From Theristus sp. LFF4_11 (Eukaryota; Nematoda; Chromadorea; Monhysterida; Xyalidae): 64,000 nt of DNA. Under the pieces are notes generated by a model. That model worked only from the letters and a program-made list of their open reading frames with translations, was not told the DNA's origin and searched no databases. Of the stretch, positions 1 to 13,600 are shown piece by piece. The stretch's first letter is position 1. Each line of letters starts with the position of its first letter. Both the position numbers and the translations under genes were made by a program. The stretch lies in the NCBI GenBank assembly GCA_030248135.1, contig JASANC010003281.1:92598-156597 (forward strand). Reading direction: 5' to 3'.

Positions 1-1606
1 ATTTTCAGCGAACAACCGCGATAAAACGATAGTTCTGTTATTGCTCCATTTTCGAAAGTGGTGAAACGTCGACACGTTAAGTGAAAACGTCGTAGTTTTA
101 ACTTGTGTTCATTTCGTAACACGAGAACGAATGAAAACTGAACGAATTTTTCCGAATTGATTTGATTGGGTGACTCAAACGCAAGTTGCGTCCATAAAAA
201 ATCACCAATCGCCCTAAAATGTTGCGCATTAATCAAACAAGACCACTTTCGGCACAGCATCAGGTGGGAAACATAATCTGAAAAACGAAAAGTAACTGCA
301 GTTTTTCACTGCGCATGGCAACGAAAAACAAATTTCGAACTTTTCTACAAAGTGGTTGCCCCGAAGAAGCTAATTGCGGCTGCATAGCTGACAAAGACCT
401 GTTTTTCTCAATAAAAATTTTCCAACCGGTTTGCGTTTTTCTTGCGAAATTTGGTGCCGTCTTGCTTTTTAGTTGCGAGTTGTTTTACATTACAAGATTG
501 TTCGCTGTTTTTCATGAGACTAGAGTGTTTGTCCAAAACAATTTTTCATATTTTTACAAATGAAGACCAAATCAGTAGATTGATTATCGACCTTGACTGT
601 TGATGCGTGTATCTAAATTGAATAAGTATGGCACAAAGGCGAATAATTTTATCCAAAAAAAGAAAATATCATGCAGTTAATCTCCGTGCGAGATGCAAGA
701 TTTAGAGTTTTTGTTATCTAATTGTGATCTGAATTAGCTTTTTTTCAAAAAAACGTCATAAGTTGTTTAACATGGTGTGTCATTAACCTTTGGAAAAGTG
801 CAGTTTGGATTTTGGAAACAGCAATATAACTTTTGTGCCTACAGTGCGGGCACTTTTTCCGAATGAAAAAGACGCCACAATTTTTTTTTGCACGACAATT
901 AGCAATCAGTCGGTGTTTGAGATAAAAGATTAAAGTAAGACATTTTTTTTCTTTTTCAAACTCTTAAGTAAACATAACGTTGTTTTATTCAATGACTTTA
1001 TATTTACGATCTGTGAAAAGCGAGTCCCTTTACCCTAACATAATAATAAAACTATTGCGGTTTATAATTTTCAATTGTGATTTAACCGAACGAAAATTAA
1101 AAACCTATCAAAATTTACCAAAATTTCTTTCCTTTCGCGCGACACAGTAACACCATGACCATCACAGCTGTGATTAGCGAGGTCAGTTGAGCAGAATTTT
1201 TAACACCATTAAAATTAAAAACAAACTGTTATCGCATGCTCACTCCCAATGAAAAGATACCAAAAAATCATCAAAAACCGCAAATTACTATGATAAACCC
1301 TGACAGATGACTCGATAACGGCGATAACAAATGAAACTGTTCTTTTAAATGACGTTAGTAAATTTACAAAAAGCGCCTGCGACAATAAAATTTGGCCCGT
1401 TTTGTTAATTGTGTTCTGTGTGTGCCCTAATTTAGCACCTAACCGGTATATTTCAACCGTAAGAAACGCATCACACCAAATAAAACTTGATAATTTCACA
1501 TTATTCGCAAGTTTTTTACGGGCTGTATTACAGTGTTCGAATTCGAAGTTCACTACGTTCGAAGAACCAACAATAATAATCAAAACTGAAAATGGTAAAC
1601 ACGCAC
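1..1606. other. intron or 3' continuation of the MUA-3-like gene
   Basis: AT-rich. I see no Cys-rich exon or other recognisable feature. Confidence 0.5.
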
Positions 1607-4600
1607 CTTTGCGGCATATTCTGCCGGGAAATCTGATCGGGTCCGGACTGATGTCGACGAACCCGACGGGGCATCGACAGTCGAAAAATCCCGGTCTGCC
1701 GCTCTCACAGATCGCCTGTCGGTCGCAGTCATGCAGTGTGTAGTCCTGGCACGGGTTACCGCCTAAAAAAGAAAAAAACGGGTTCCTGGGGACGTTTGAA
1801 CGTTTGGATATTTTCCGTCTGTCTCGCTAATATATGCAACCAGCTGATTGCTTGGTTATGAGCAGTTCTCAGCGCTGATTGGTTGGTCATTACGTCATGT
1901 TGCATATATTTTCCAGATGGACTTTAGGTGTCGTCAAAGTAGTGTTGGGCTTAAATAGTCGGAACTACAGTGCACTCAAAGTAACACCAACAAATACAAA
2001 AAAGTCTTTGTTCACTCAACAAAATGTTCAAATTTTATGACCACTGTATTTCTCCGGGAGGCTAGGTCGGGTTAGTCAGCTTTGACATCCTCTTTCTTCC
2101 CTTCGGTACACTCTGCAATACCCCACTAATATTTTCACACGCCAACATTCACGTTTCACACAGCAGAAAACTTCAAATTGCACTCATCAAATTTCAATTG
2201 GAAATTCAATTTGCCCGTCCGCTAATTTAACGTCTTATTTCATAAGTTAAACAACCGTGATATGAATTACTACAGTCAACACCCCCAGAAACTTGATTTC
2301 GATGCCTTTTCTGACAAGCGACAAATGTTTTCTTTTACCATAAAGACGTAAAATATTTCACAAAAAACGAATTCAAATTACGTTTCGAAACTTGAAACAG
2401 AGAAAATCCAATCCAAAAGGAAAACTATTTTCCGGCACAAAAAAGTTGTCGCAATCTAGCAAACGCATTCGATTGAAAATTTTGTAACGTGAAAATCTCT
2501 CTTGTTTCGTTTTTGACAATTCAATTGCGCACGCACTTTCTAAAAAAGAATTTCGCAAAATTGTACGCTTGCTAACTTCTGGGGGGCATTTTACGGGAGC
2601 AGTTTTTTGGTCAAACAATTCAGACAGACACAAAAAGCTTTTTCAGATTCATCTGAAAAAAGTTCAAAAAATTTCCATCCCCCACAACCAATAAAATCCG
2701 GCCCCATAAAAAATGATGTGCCCATATAAAACATCAAAACCAACACGAATTATGCAAATGTGCCATTTGTACTCAAAATTACCGTGTAAATTCGTGCAAA
2801 AAACAGCGAACAAAAAACTATTCACGGTTATTTGTTATCATTTATTGCAAACCGGCTGCACTTTTAGGGCGCAATAGTTCAGCTGTGGGGTCGGCAAGGG
2901 TGGTGGCCCCATCTGCCCCCTCCGAACTGATAAATCTTGCTGATTTTTGTTTATTTGATTTTCATTTATTGACATTTGTGATATCGTTTCTATACGAGAG
3001 TCCTGTGACGTTGTGTGACACCGTAACAGTCAGAAACTTTAACCCCTGAAATGCATAGATCACACATTATAACCGCAACACACACTTATATTCCGTGTAA
3101 CATAGTCGCCGGTGTTTGGATGATAATGAAGACATCAATAAGACTAAAAGTGTATCAAGAAATAAATAGACCTGTCCGATATTGACGGCGTTACGAGACA
3201 CACATCTTATGATATGACACATCTCGCAAACAACAACCGAATCACGATATTCCCCCAAAAACACACTATTCGTCTGTCTCTGTCAATTCCTCTATCCAAT
3301 CGAAGCCCAGCACACACGCAAGGTCAAACCCTAATCAATCAGTTCTCAGTCGCGAAGACTAGGTATAATGTTTGTCGTGCGACCAATAGAGTGGCGTTTG
3401 CTTTGTCTATCAGTCCATCGGATTTTCGGTTTTTAAATAAATAAATAAATAAAACCAACCGCGTCGGTAACCTGTACGTTGCGGGTTTTCGAAAAAAAAC
3501 TTTCTCATTTCTCAAATCTCATTGTTTTCGCTCGTCCGTTTGGCAATGAAAAAAGTTCATTCGACAGAGAAAAATCGACTCGCGCAATGCAGAAAAGAGA
3601 CAAACAAAGCTGCTTTTGTTTTCGCGGCGAGTTTTTGCTGGAAAATTGTACTTGTCTCAATTGAGATACATGCGTTTGAAATGTTGAAATAACAAAACAT
3701 CACCACTCGTTACCAATTCGAAAATCAGTTTGAAAAAAAGCTGTTTCACAATTGGCCGTTTGTTCTTTTACTGAAACTCAGCCACGAAAACACGCTAACC
3801 AACTTTCACTTGCACACAGAACAATTTTTTTATCGAAAATTTCTGGTTACGCTTGATAAACCGCCGAAGAAGACATCTCATTTTACATTCGAGGCGGTAT
3901 TTTTTTATAATTTTAGCAATTTATTTTCGATTTTTTTGCAAGATCGTTAACATGATTCACAGAGAAAACAACAAAAAAGTACTTTGACGACCACGCACCG
4001 TTTCAAATCACGAATTGCTCACACTGTAATTACTGAAAAGCCATAAAAAGCTGCATTCCAATCACACTTTACCGCTGATAACAAATCACAAACAGAAAAT
4101 TTCTGTGGAATTTTCAACCAAAGAACGCTGGATCTACAAAACCAAACCAAATTTTTGTCTAACAAATGAAAAATAAAGAAAACTGTTTCACATAAAAATA
4201 TCCTAATCTGCTAATTCTATCAAAAAACGCAAAGCTTCAACTCACCATTTTGAGCGTCTGTGAATTTAATGAGCACAACCGCGATCAATTGCGGTAACAC
4301 TGCCCGCCAATCCATTTTGGCAAATTTTAGAGGCAGTGAAAAGACAAAAAAATGTAAAAAATTCGCAGTTGTGTCGAATCGACCGCCTTATAATCGAGGG
4401 TGTGTTGCCGATTATTTCTTGCGGCACAAAATAAGTTTGAGATAGTGTTTGGGTGTTTTTTTTAATCTAAATAAATCAGAGGAACAAATTAAAAGAAATC
4501 GCTATTTTCAATCTAATGACATAACTGAAACAATGAACTGTTTGAAAAATTTAAAATCATCCATCCTAAATTCTGCATACTAAACCAATCGCATTATACT

Positions 4601-7600
4601 AATTTAGTCTTCCAGTATATAAAGTCATCGCACATCGGAATTTCACAGAAAAACCAAAACAAAAAAAACAATATAAAAACCACAAGAATCGGTTGAAGTA
4701 GAACGGAGAATACTTTAAAACACATGCAAGCACGATATTTTTCAAATCTTCAGAGAAAGTCGAGGTCATAGGGTCAGGAACGCGCCGAACGTGCGCGGAT
4801 TAAATGAAACGAAAAAAATCGACAGTGAAAACAGTGATGAGACAAACAAGAGAGAAGGACAGAGGAAGAGACATATGCGGAAAAGTTCTTCTTCTCTGAT
4901 AATGAACAACAACAACAAGAAGAAGAAACACGCAAGTCACCATCCATTCGATCAAAACCAACAACAACAGCACACGCGTGCATAACGTTCGTAAAAACAA
5001 CAAGTATTTAAGGCGACAAACAAAAACTAAGACATGTGATATGTGGAGCACAATTAAAGATAATTTGAAAATCTCCAAACCAACCAATTTAAAAAGATGT
5101 ATGACGTGAGAAGACAAAAGGAACAATCTCACGATCAAAGATGCGCGCACTAAATTAGCGACGTCTGAATACTGGTTTATAACAAGACTACAATGCGCTG
5201 ATTGGTCAGGTTTGAATCAGAGACGTGTGCTGATTGGTTGCAGCCAATCAAAGACAACGGGCATTCGAATCTACACTGTAATGTGACTCAGAATAACCCC
5301 AAGTAACGAAATCATGACTCATAAGTTGCTGTTACAGTTTTCAAAAAGAACAACAAGAAGAAACAGTAATCGCGTCAAACAATAACGAAATGGAGCAAGA
5401 TGAGTGGGAATGGCACGTAAGTAAGTAAGATTAACGTGGCGACAAAACAACCGATGAATTGAATACAGTCCATTGATCCCACACCGCTGAAATATGGCAA
5501 CTTGTAACATATGACTTGGGTGGTTTATTTGTTCTCCACATATATGAGGTGGGGCTGGAAACGAAACAATCAAGAGACAAAACGGGAAATGGCACAAAAA
5601 AGAGTCCAATTTCAAGGTGAACACAGTGAAGAGAATGGAAATACGAACGGTCGTCGTCGGCAAAGAAATGGCCAAAAAAAGTATCGAACTATATCGAAAC
5701 ATCGACTCGCCGTCTGTATATGTAACTGATGTCTATGCAACTGCGTTTCGAGACGCGCTTGGTGACTTCTCAATACACAGCACACGCACAAAACATTTTA
5801 CTTTGTGTGCGAAGGAAAATTCTGCATGAATTTTTATTTTGACAAACGAAACAAGTGCGCGCGCACGCACGACACACGCCGCCCCACCTGCAGCCACATG
5901 CCGTTACACTAACCGTTTCAATGCGGCTGCTTATGGCGAATATAGCGAACTGCAAAAGACAGTAGTAGTGTGCCGAGGAGAGAGAAATATTATAATGTTT
6001 GAAAAACTGAAAACTATATTGAATATGTGCATGCAAGAAGTCTCGCGAGAAGACGCGCACGCAGCAGCGTCCGTGCAACATGTGGTCAGCCGAGATACAC
6101 GGGATCGAATGGGCGAAAGTCCCACTTTCCAACCCGTCTGATGGCATTTGTTTACAGCGACCAATGCTTCCGGATTGGCTTTTTTGAACGGTACTCAATC
6201 TTTCTTCTACCAATCAACCTACTAAAAACTTGAATGTTTCTTTGCCATTTTTATTGTCTTTCAATTCACTACTCACAACGAGGGACTGTGGACTTGGGTC
6301 CTTCGAGAACGTCTCCACAACAATTTACAGCCTCCATGGTGTTGTTGTTGTCTTCGTCTTGTATGTGTAGCAACAACGGTAATAACTTGCACAACGTTTT
6401 TATAGTTCGTGTTTCTACTTTACGGCGAGTTGTTAAATATTATTGGAATGATTGTTTATTGTGGTCATGCAGTTGCGTGCGTGCGGGGCGGGTTTGCCAG
6501 AAAACTGGTGCTATTTAGTTGTAAAAATATGCCACCATACTTCTCAACTTCCCCGCGTGCAACGCCTCATTGCGCTGTGCACCACATGGAATGCTAAAAC
6601 GTCGACTTGATGTCTTGATTTCTTGTTTGCAAGCGCGCATGGAAACATAGAAAATGCTAAAAAATGACCATATTATACAAAATTTCATGTTGCAGAAGTG
6701 CAAATACATAAATGAATTTCACAGGTGAGAAATTTCCCGTGCTTATTAGCATTGTTTGGGAAAGAGAAGCCAAAATTCAAGAATCGCGAGAATTTTTGCT
6801 TCTGACAGTAACGTTTTTGTAGCTAGTTTCTGGCAAAGAAAGTTTATGGCTCTTTTGATTTTCTTCGAATTACACAAGGCACAACCTAATGCGATTAGCT
6901 ACGCACGCGTAAAAGTTCATACTGCCGTTGGAAAAAAACGTCGTCGCAAAAAAAACTCAAAAGTTAAACCTGAAATCACAAAAATTCGATGACTAAGTGG
7001 GAAAAAATTCAATGTCAAACAACGTTTTTTTTATTTTCAGGTTAAATTTTTAGGAAAAAAATAAGAGAACGGTTTGATTAATGGGTGATCGCAATGCGGG
7101 TTGTCGGTTGTGCGAAACGCCAAGTGGGAAAGACACTGAAAATAGTTTCAATTTTGATGTTCAAAATTTCAAAATCAGTGTTTATTCGAATCTCAATTTA
7201 TCAGACTCAAATTCAGCGAATCAGCTTATCACGCGGTCAAACTCAAATTCAGCCAATCAGCTTATCACATGCAAAGTTGCGCTCATCTGCACCACATGAC
7301 TGAACGCATCGCATAGAGTTCAAACAAACACACGCCAAAGTTTCGACCGTGAAAAAGTGCAAACAGCGTGAAACTAAAATAAATGGAAAACAAAAGTCTT
7401 TGTCGTTTTGAAGCGGACGGCAATGCGAGGTGAAAACTTTCGTTTTCAAAATTGAAAAAGATGATGATTCATAAAAATATCAAAATTTAACACCACAGGA
7501 CCACACATATATGTACACTATGGACATACACATTCACTCACGCATATGTAGAGTTATGTTATGGCAATAAATAACTGCGCGCATGCAAACACGAACTTTT

Positions 7601-10600
7601 GAACACCACCACCAACCTGCGGTGTAAAATAAAATGCGAAACACACTGAAAAACGCGTGGAAAACTGGATTTTCCATTGCGGCGACATGAGAACATTAAG
7701 AGAGGCAAAACATTCTCGACAAAAAATATGGCTTGCGAGCATAAATAATTCATACCCATGTGTTTCACTTCACCTGCGAAAAAAATTTCGATAAATTTTT
7801 CATAAAAATCATCAAAACCGGACCACGATTTCTGTTTCGACAGCATTTGGCGGTCAAGCTTTCTTTTAAGATAAAAAGGTGGAGAGAGTAAGGTAAAAAT
7901 GTTAATAATGGGCATGTGACCGTCCAGAAATGCATTATAGCGGTGGTCTTTCTTGACTTGAAACATTGATTTGATTAGCATCATGACCTAAAAGCCGCGC
8001 GAAAAAACACAAGCCGTCAAATTTCAGCTGAAGCGAGTAAAAAAGTCGGGTAAACAAACAAAAAAATTTCTACGGAAGAAAAAGGTCACTTTCGATTTTC
8101 AAAAGGAAACGCAAAAAAAGTGTAATGACCATACCTCAAATTCATGAAAACATGAATGAAAATGCAAGTGACTCTCATCATTTGTGACAAATTCAATGAA
8201 GTTTTCTTTGAAAAATAAACCTGAAAAGGTAGCGTACGTAGTATTTTAGATTACCCTATAAGAAGAATAAATGGTATGTAAACAAACCATCTCTAAATGC
8301 TTTCAGAATCACCATTAAGAGACTCCAGCGTCCAGTATATTGAATTGAAAGAACTAGTAACTTGTGCTTGAGACATTTTTTTTGCAAATTTTACAAAGGT
8401 CAAAAAGTTTTACGAGTACACGCTTGACAAAAAATGTAGTACAATGCTGAAATTGGCCATACATACCACACCTTCAGGAAAGAAATCAAATATATCGAAC
8501 TCGTCTGTCTCAGGATGCCACGGCTAAAAAGCAAAATGCTTAGCAAAAAATCGGGTCCACCAAAGAAACAGTAAAAATATTGCACAACATGACTGACACT
8601 GCGACATAACAAAGTTTCGGAGTGATATGAAAGAATCGTTTTTTCCTCTCGACAAAACACCCAAGATGAGAGAAGAGAAACCACATCGTATGCATTGTAT
8701 TGTAACATGTAATAAGTTCAGCACCGATAGAAAGATTACATATTAAACGCACTTAAAATAACTATAAATCGTGCAACATTTTACATGGAATTTTGTGTTC
8801 TTCATTTGCGATTTTGCTGTTTCTTCGCGAAATTGCGCGCGCGCCTGTGCGCTTTTTTACTCCGAAGGACTTTTTCAATACAAAATTTATTTTTCGGTAG
8901 GGGCATATGAATTGAAAATCGGTATGTTATGCAGATACTACACTCCCAAGTTTTATTCCATGATACACAATACATGGATGTTGAGTTTTCGCATATAAAT
9001 AAAAAAGTAAATTTACGAATTATATGAAGGCCGTACGTCAATATTTTTCTTGGCAACCACACACAGATATCAGAGCTGTATCGATCCATCATACTTTTTT
9101 TAAGACGACTTAATGTCTCATTGTGGGAGAAATACGATTTTGAGGGACGATTTTGACGATTACGATTTTAAAATTTAAAAAAAAATAAAGCCAGTGCACC
9201 CACCTGACCTGTGCAACTTTAAAACTCAAAAAGGGATTTCAATAAAACAACAAAATTGGACACGAGTCATTATTTGCGAGTGCGAATGGTCTTCTTTTGC
9301 GTCGAATGAAGATGTCACTGGAAATTAGTGACGCAACGTGGATAAAGAAAATCGAAAACGGGGAAATTTTCTGATTTTCAAATGATAATGGTAAAAAAAC
9401 CAAGAAAGACAGGTAAAACACAACTCCATTGTCCCAAAAAGACAGATTACTGAGATCTCGATTGGTCAACTTAATCTAACAAATGTCAAAACTGTAACAC
9501 CCTTCACCGTCCATCCATTCTTTATAAAGATAATTATAACAACCTCTTTCAAAAACCTGAACATAGCCGCAGCCGATAGTAGTAATAGTAGTTTGACCCG
9601 GGAAACAGCTTTGAAAATTTGTCGAAAACTATTCCAAATAATTTCAATCAACTACAAAACACACGTCCGGTTAGAGGGGGGGGGGGGGGGCAATTAACGG
9701 CAACAAAACGGTAAACGCACAAGTTAACGAGCCCGGGCCCGGGTCGGGCGAGTGCTCTAGTTAAGCAACACAAACAAAGTAACCTACTGACACCTTTAGC
9801 ATAAACATTGGAGTTGCGCGAAAAATCTGGCCTGTCCTATTAAAAACCGCAATAAAACAATAATACAAAAAAGTCCTGCCCTAAAATTACAGTGCGGGCA
9901 ACACGTCTTCGGAAAAAAAAATAGAAAATAAAAATCCGAAATTTTAAAACATCATTATACGCGTAGATCAGCGCGCACGCATAACAACGATGTTGCATTG
10001 GACCTCAGGTATTTTGAATGTAATAAATTTTAAAACAGTCGACATATTTGGCGCAGTAATAAAAACACGCTTCAAAATTAGGGAGAGAGACAGATACAAA
10101 ATGGCGAAAATAAGTTCACACAATTATCACGTTCATATCCGCACCGAAAACATCAGCACACCATGATAATGTTAATTTTGGGGTGGTGAATAAAATTGCA
10201 AAACGGTAAAATAGCAAAACAAAATTTCCAAACCAAGCCATCAAGTTCATCTGCGTAAATAGAAATCAAAGCGCGCCGGTTTTGGCGTACCGGTATCCTA
10301 GTTTAGTGTATCATTAATCTTCGCAACGGGAAACACGCATGCATTGTTGAAATTCGCTACTAAATTCAAGTATATGGTGATCTGCGTGATCATTTTGAAA
10401 CTGCCAAAATTTCCAGTAATAAACCACAACAATTTAACAACAACAACAGCAGCGAACGGATAAAAGTAATATGGTTGATTGAGCGCAAAACTAGAGGGGG
10501 TGGGACTAAAATGAATTTCGTGCGCGAGGGGAAGTGGCAAATTAGGGTCCACAGGTTTTCAGTTTTCAACCGAAAACGGATGCTCACGTGATGAGGCGCA

Positions 10601-13600
10601 TCTGCCATAGTCATGTTACTTTTTTTGTCATTGTTACCATTTGGCATGAACATGACTACAACCAGGATGTTTTTTTCGATCACCATTGTTTTCACTTTCC
10701 GGTGTGTCAGTTTGTGAGATGAGTGATCAAATTCAGTGGGATTCGGGATGAAAAAACCTCATTTAAACGAACGATTGAAAACTCCCAATTTTTAAACTCA
10801 ACAAAATGAGGGCCAAATTGCGAGCCTCACCGTCGTTAGACTCATTCTCACGGTGATTAAAAAACGACACGACGTGACAACAGATCCGATGAAAAATATC
10901 AAAAAAATCTTATCGCAAAGACCAAAAAAGACAAAAAAATTCGCAATTTCTACGTTGAGGGACGGAAATACAAAAATGGTATCCTTTCAGAAAAAAAGCA
11001 AAAAAACAGCAACAAAGAGCGCAGCTTTTGTCACGCTTGTACAGACGGACGGTATCAAGGTTGAAACTCAACCAATCGAATCATGGGTCGCGCGCGCTAA
11101 AAAAATCGCACACAAAAAATCTCCATCGCACAGTTTTCTGACCGTGATTTTTCTTCTCGCTGGCTACGCATCTTTGAATAGAAAAGACACTAATAAATTA
11201 CACTTTTGCCGCAATGATCACAAGTTTCTGAGGAATGATGAATATCTTTTTGTCGTTTTCCAACAAATATACAATGTGATTTTAGTGTTTTTCTGTCTGT
11301 TTGCTCACTCACATACGCTCGCTCACACGCACTGTCATTTCACGTTCATTCAATCATTTGCACTTTTCTTATGGCTATTTCGGGTTTTCAAAACCACAAT
11401 ATTTTCAAACGGCCTTCACATCTCGTTTCGACCTCATGGCATTCAATTTTAGTTCAAATCTCAAATATGGAAGACGACCCTTCAAACAACGCGGATGGAG
11501 AAACTTGTGTGAAAATGTACAAGAGAAGCTAAGGAAAAAAATAAGAGAAAAATGTTAAAAAAAACTCTTTTTTGGTTTGAGGTGCACAAATTTTGCTCAG
11601 TTTTTGTATCACATTCAGCCCAAACTCACTCAGTCGAAGTTCCAACCGAATAGCAACTTTCTGAACGGACAAACCCGTGAAAAAACAAACAAAAAAAACA
11701 AGAAAAAACCACAAATGGACTTGACTCGACCAGTCAGTGTGGTCATTTTTCTCGGTTCAACTTTGAGAAAACTGAAACAAAATGAAAAAGAACCAAATGA
11801 ACCAACAAACCCGGCGTGCACTTTGTTCCCGGTCGCGACGGACGAACGTCGACGAAGCCATCCTTGCAACGACACGTGTATCCGTCGGCGGTGTCCGTGC
11901 AGACGGCGTTCTCCGGGTCGCAGTCGTTGTCCGCCGGTATTTCGCATTCGTTTTTCACTGAAAGATTTCGTGAATCTGCAGTCTGGAATTTGGACTGGAA
12001 AATTTGGAAACTAACAAGTCTGAATTTTCTTCTGAAAAATGGAGTTCCGACGGAAAAACTGAAGAGTTGAAATTCTCTAAAATCATGATTGTTGTTTGTT
12101 TTTTGTTTGTTGCGGTTTTTCGTCGGCAAACAGGGTGAATGGGATGTGGAACGCAACAATCAGAAGCGAATAAGTAAATGTGCAGCCAATCAGCACGATG
12201 GATTTGTTTTTTATCTGTCGAAATCTCTGTGCAACCGCTCAAATTGCCGTTTTCATGAAAAAATCACCGACTTTGAGTGGCGTTTCAAATCAAACCAAAC
12301 TATTTTTCGCCGTTCTGCTTTTAGCCATCCACTTTTCAACGAAATGCCCAAAAGAATTCAAACTCACACACCAAGCACTGACCCGCAACATCCCCAGCAA
12401 CACCTGGCTCTTTTATTTCAACCACGCATTTTTCAAGTTGCCTGACAGCAAAAAAAAGCAAAAAAAACATCAAAAACCCACACAAAGCGCATTGGCGTCC
12501 CGGTCTGTCCACAGGATCATGCGAAACGTCAACGTAGCCGGGCTTACAACGACACAAATAGCCTCGCGTTGAGTCGGTACAGGCGGCTGCCGGGTCGCAG
12601 TCGTTACGACCGTTGCGGCATTCATCGATTTCTGTAAAAAAACAACTTTTTGGCTTTTGGTTCGAATTAGTGTCTGTTGAAAAATGAAAAAAAACCATGG
12701 ACAGGTAAACAGTTTCATGCATGACGCGGGCATTCAAAATTGGCATAGTGTAGTGTCCTGAGTCTCATTAATAGGGCCGATTTTGAAATGCCACATAAAG
12801 GTGGCACAAATTTCTATTCTGGCGTTTGCACACGGATTGAGTCGCAGAACCTGAAAAAATTGATAATAGCACTGGCGGAATCGGACCTTTCATACAGAGC
12901 CGGCCCGGTTTCTGCGGCCGACCGGGCGACGCATCAACGTAGCCCTCTTTGCAGCTGCACGTGAAACCGCCGGGTAAATCGATGCACTCCGAGTTTGGCG
13001 AACAGTCGTTCTTCTGGCGGTCGTCACATTCGTTCACCACTGGAAAGAAATTAGGATCGGAATTTTGTGTTTTTAAGTTTGAAAAACTTGATGAAATGTG
13101 TTTGCCCGAGTGCAGTGGACCTGGGCTGAGAGGAGAAGAAGCCCGAGAATTATTCTGACCTTGAAATTCGGGGAGATCCAAAATCATTATTGTTTTCCGG
13201 TTTTCTAAAAGAAAAGGCTTTGGCCAGGCAGTGCTTCGGAGTGTTCTCAGGTTTAAAATACGTTTTCGGCATTTTTTATTCGTGTTTGATTCAAAACAAC
13301 ACCCAAGGGCAAAGCGCAAGTGACAAATGGTCCAATTCAAAACGGAAACGGAAATCAAAGAGTCCATAGCCCGACCATTTTACCTGACCAAACCACAACA
13401 AATAATTCGAACAAGTCCCAACCAAAAAAGCACAGAAAAAAAACCATAATGCGATTCGAAACTCGCAAAACGCACATGGCAAACAGTGCATGCCCGGTTT
13501 GATTGCTGGAATCGGCGACATGTCGATGTAGCCCTGCTGACAGAGACACTCGTACGAGAGCGGGTTGTCCATGCAGAGGGCGTTCGGATCGCAGTCGTTC

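Noticed and set aside
10853..11452. 199-codon plus-strand open frame
   Set aside because: Lys/Phe-rich composition typical of AT-rich intron, no domain, no ATG at the start and no splice support.
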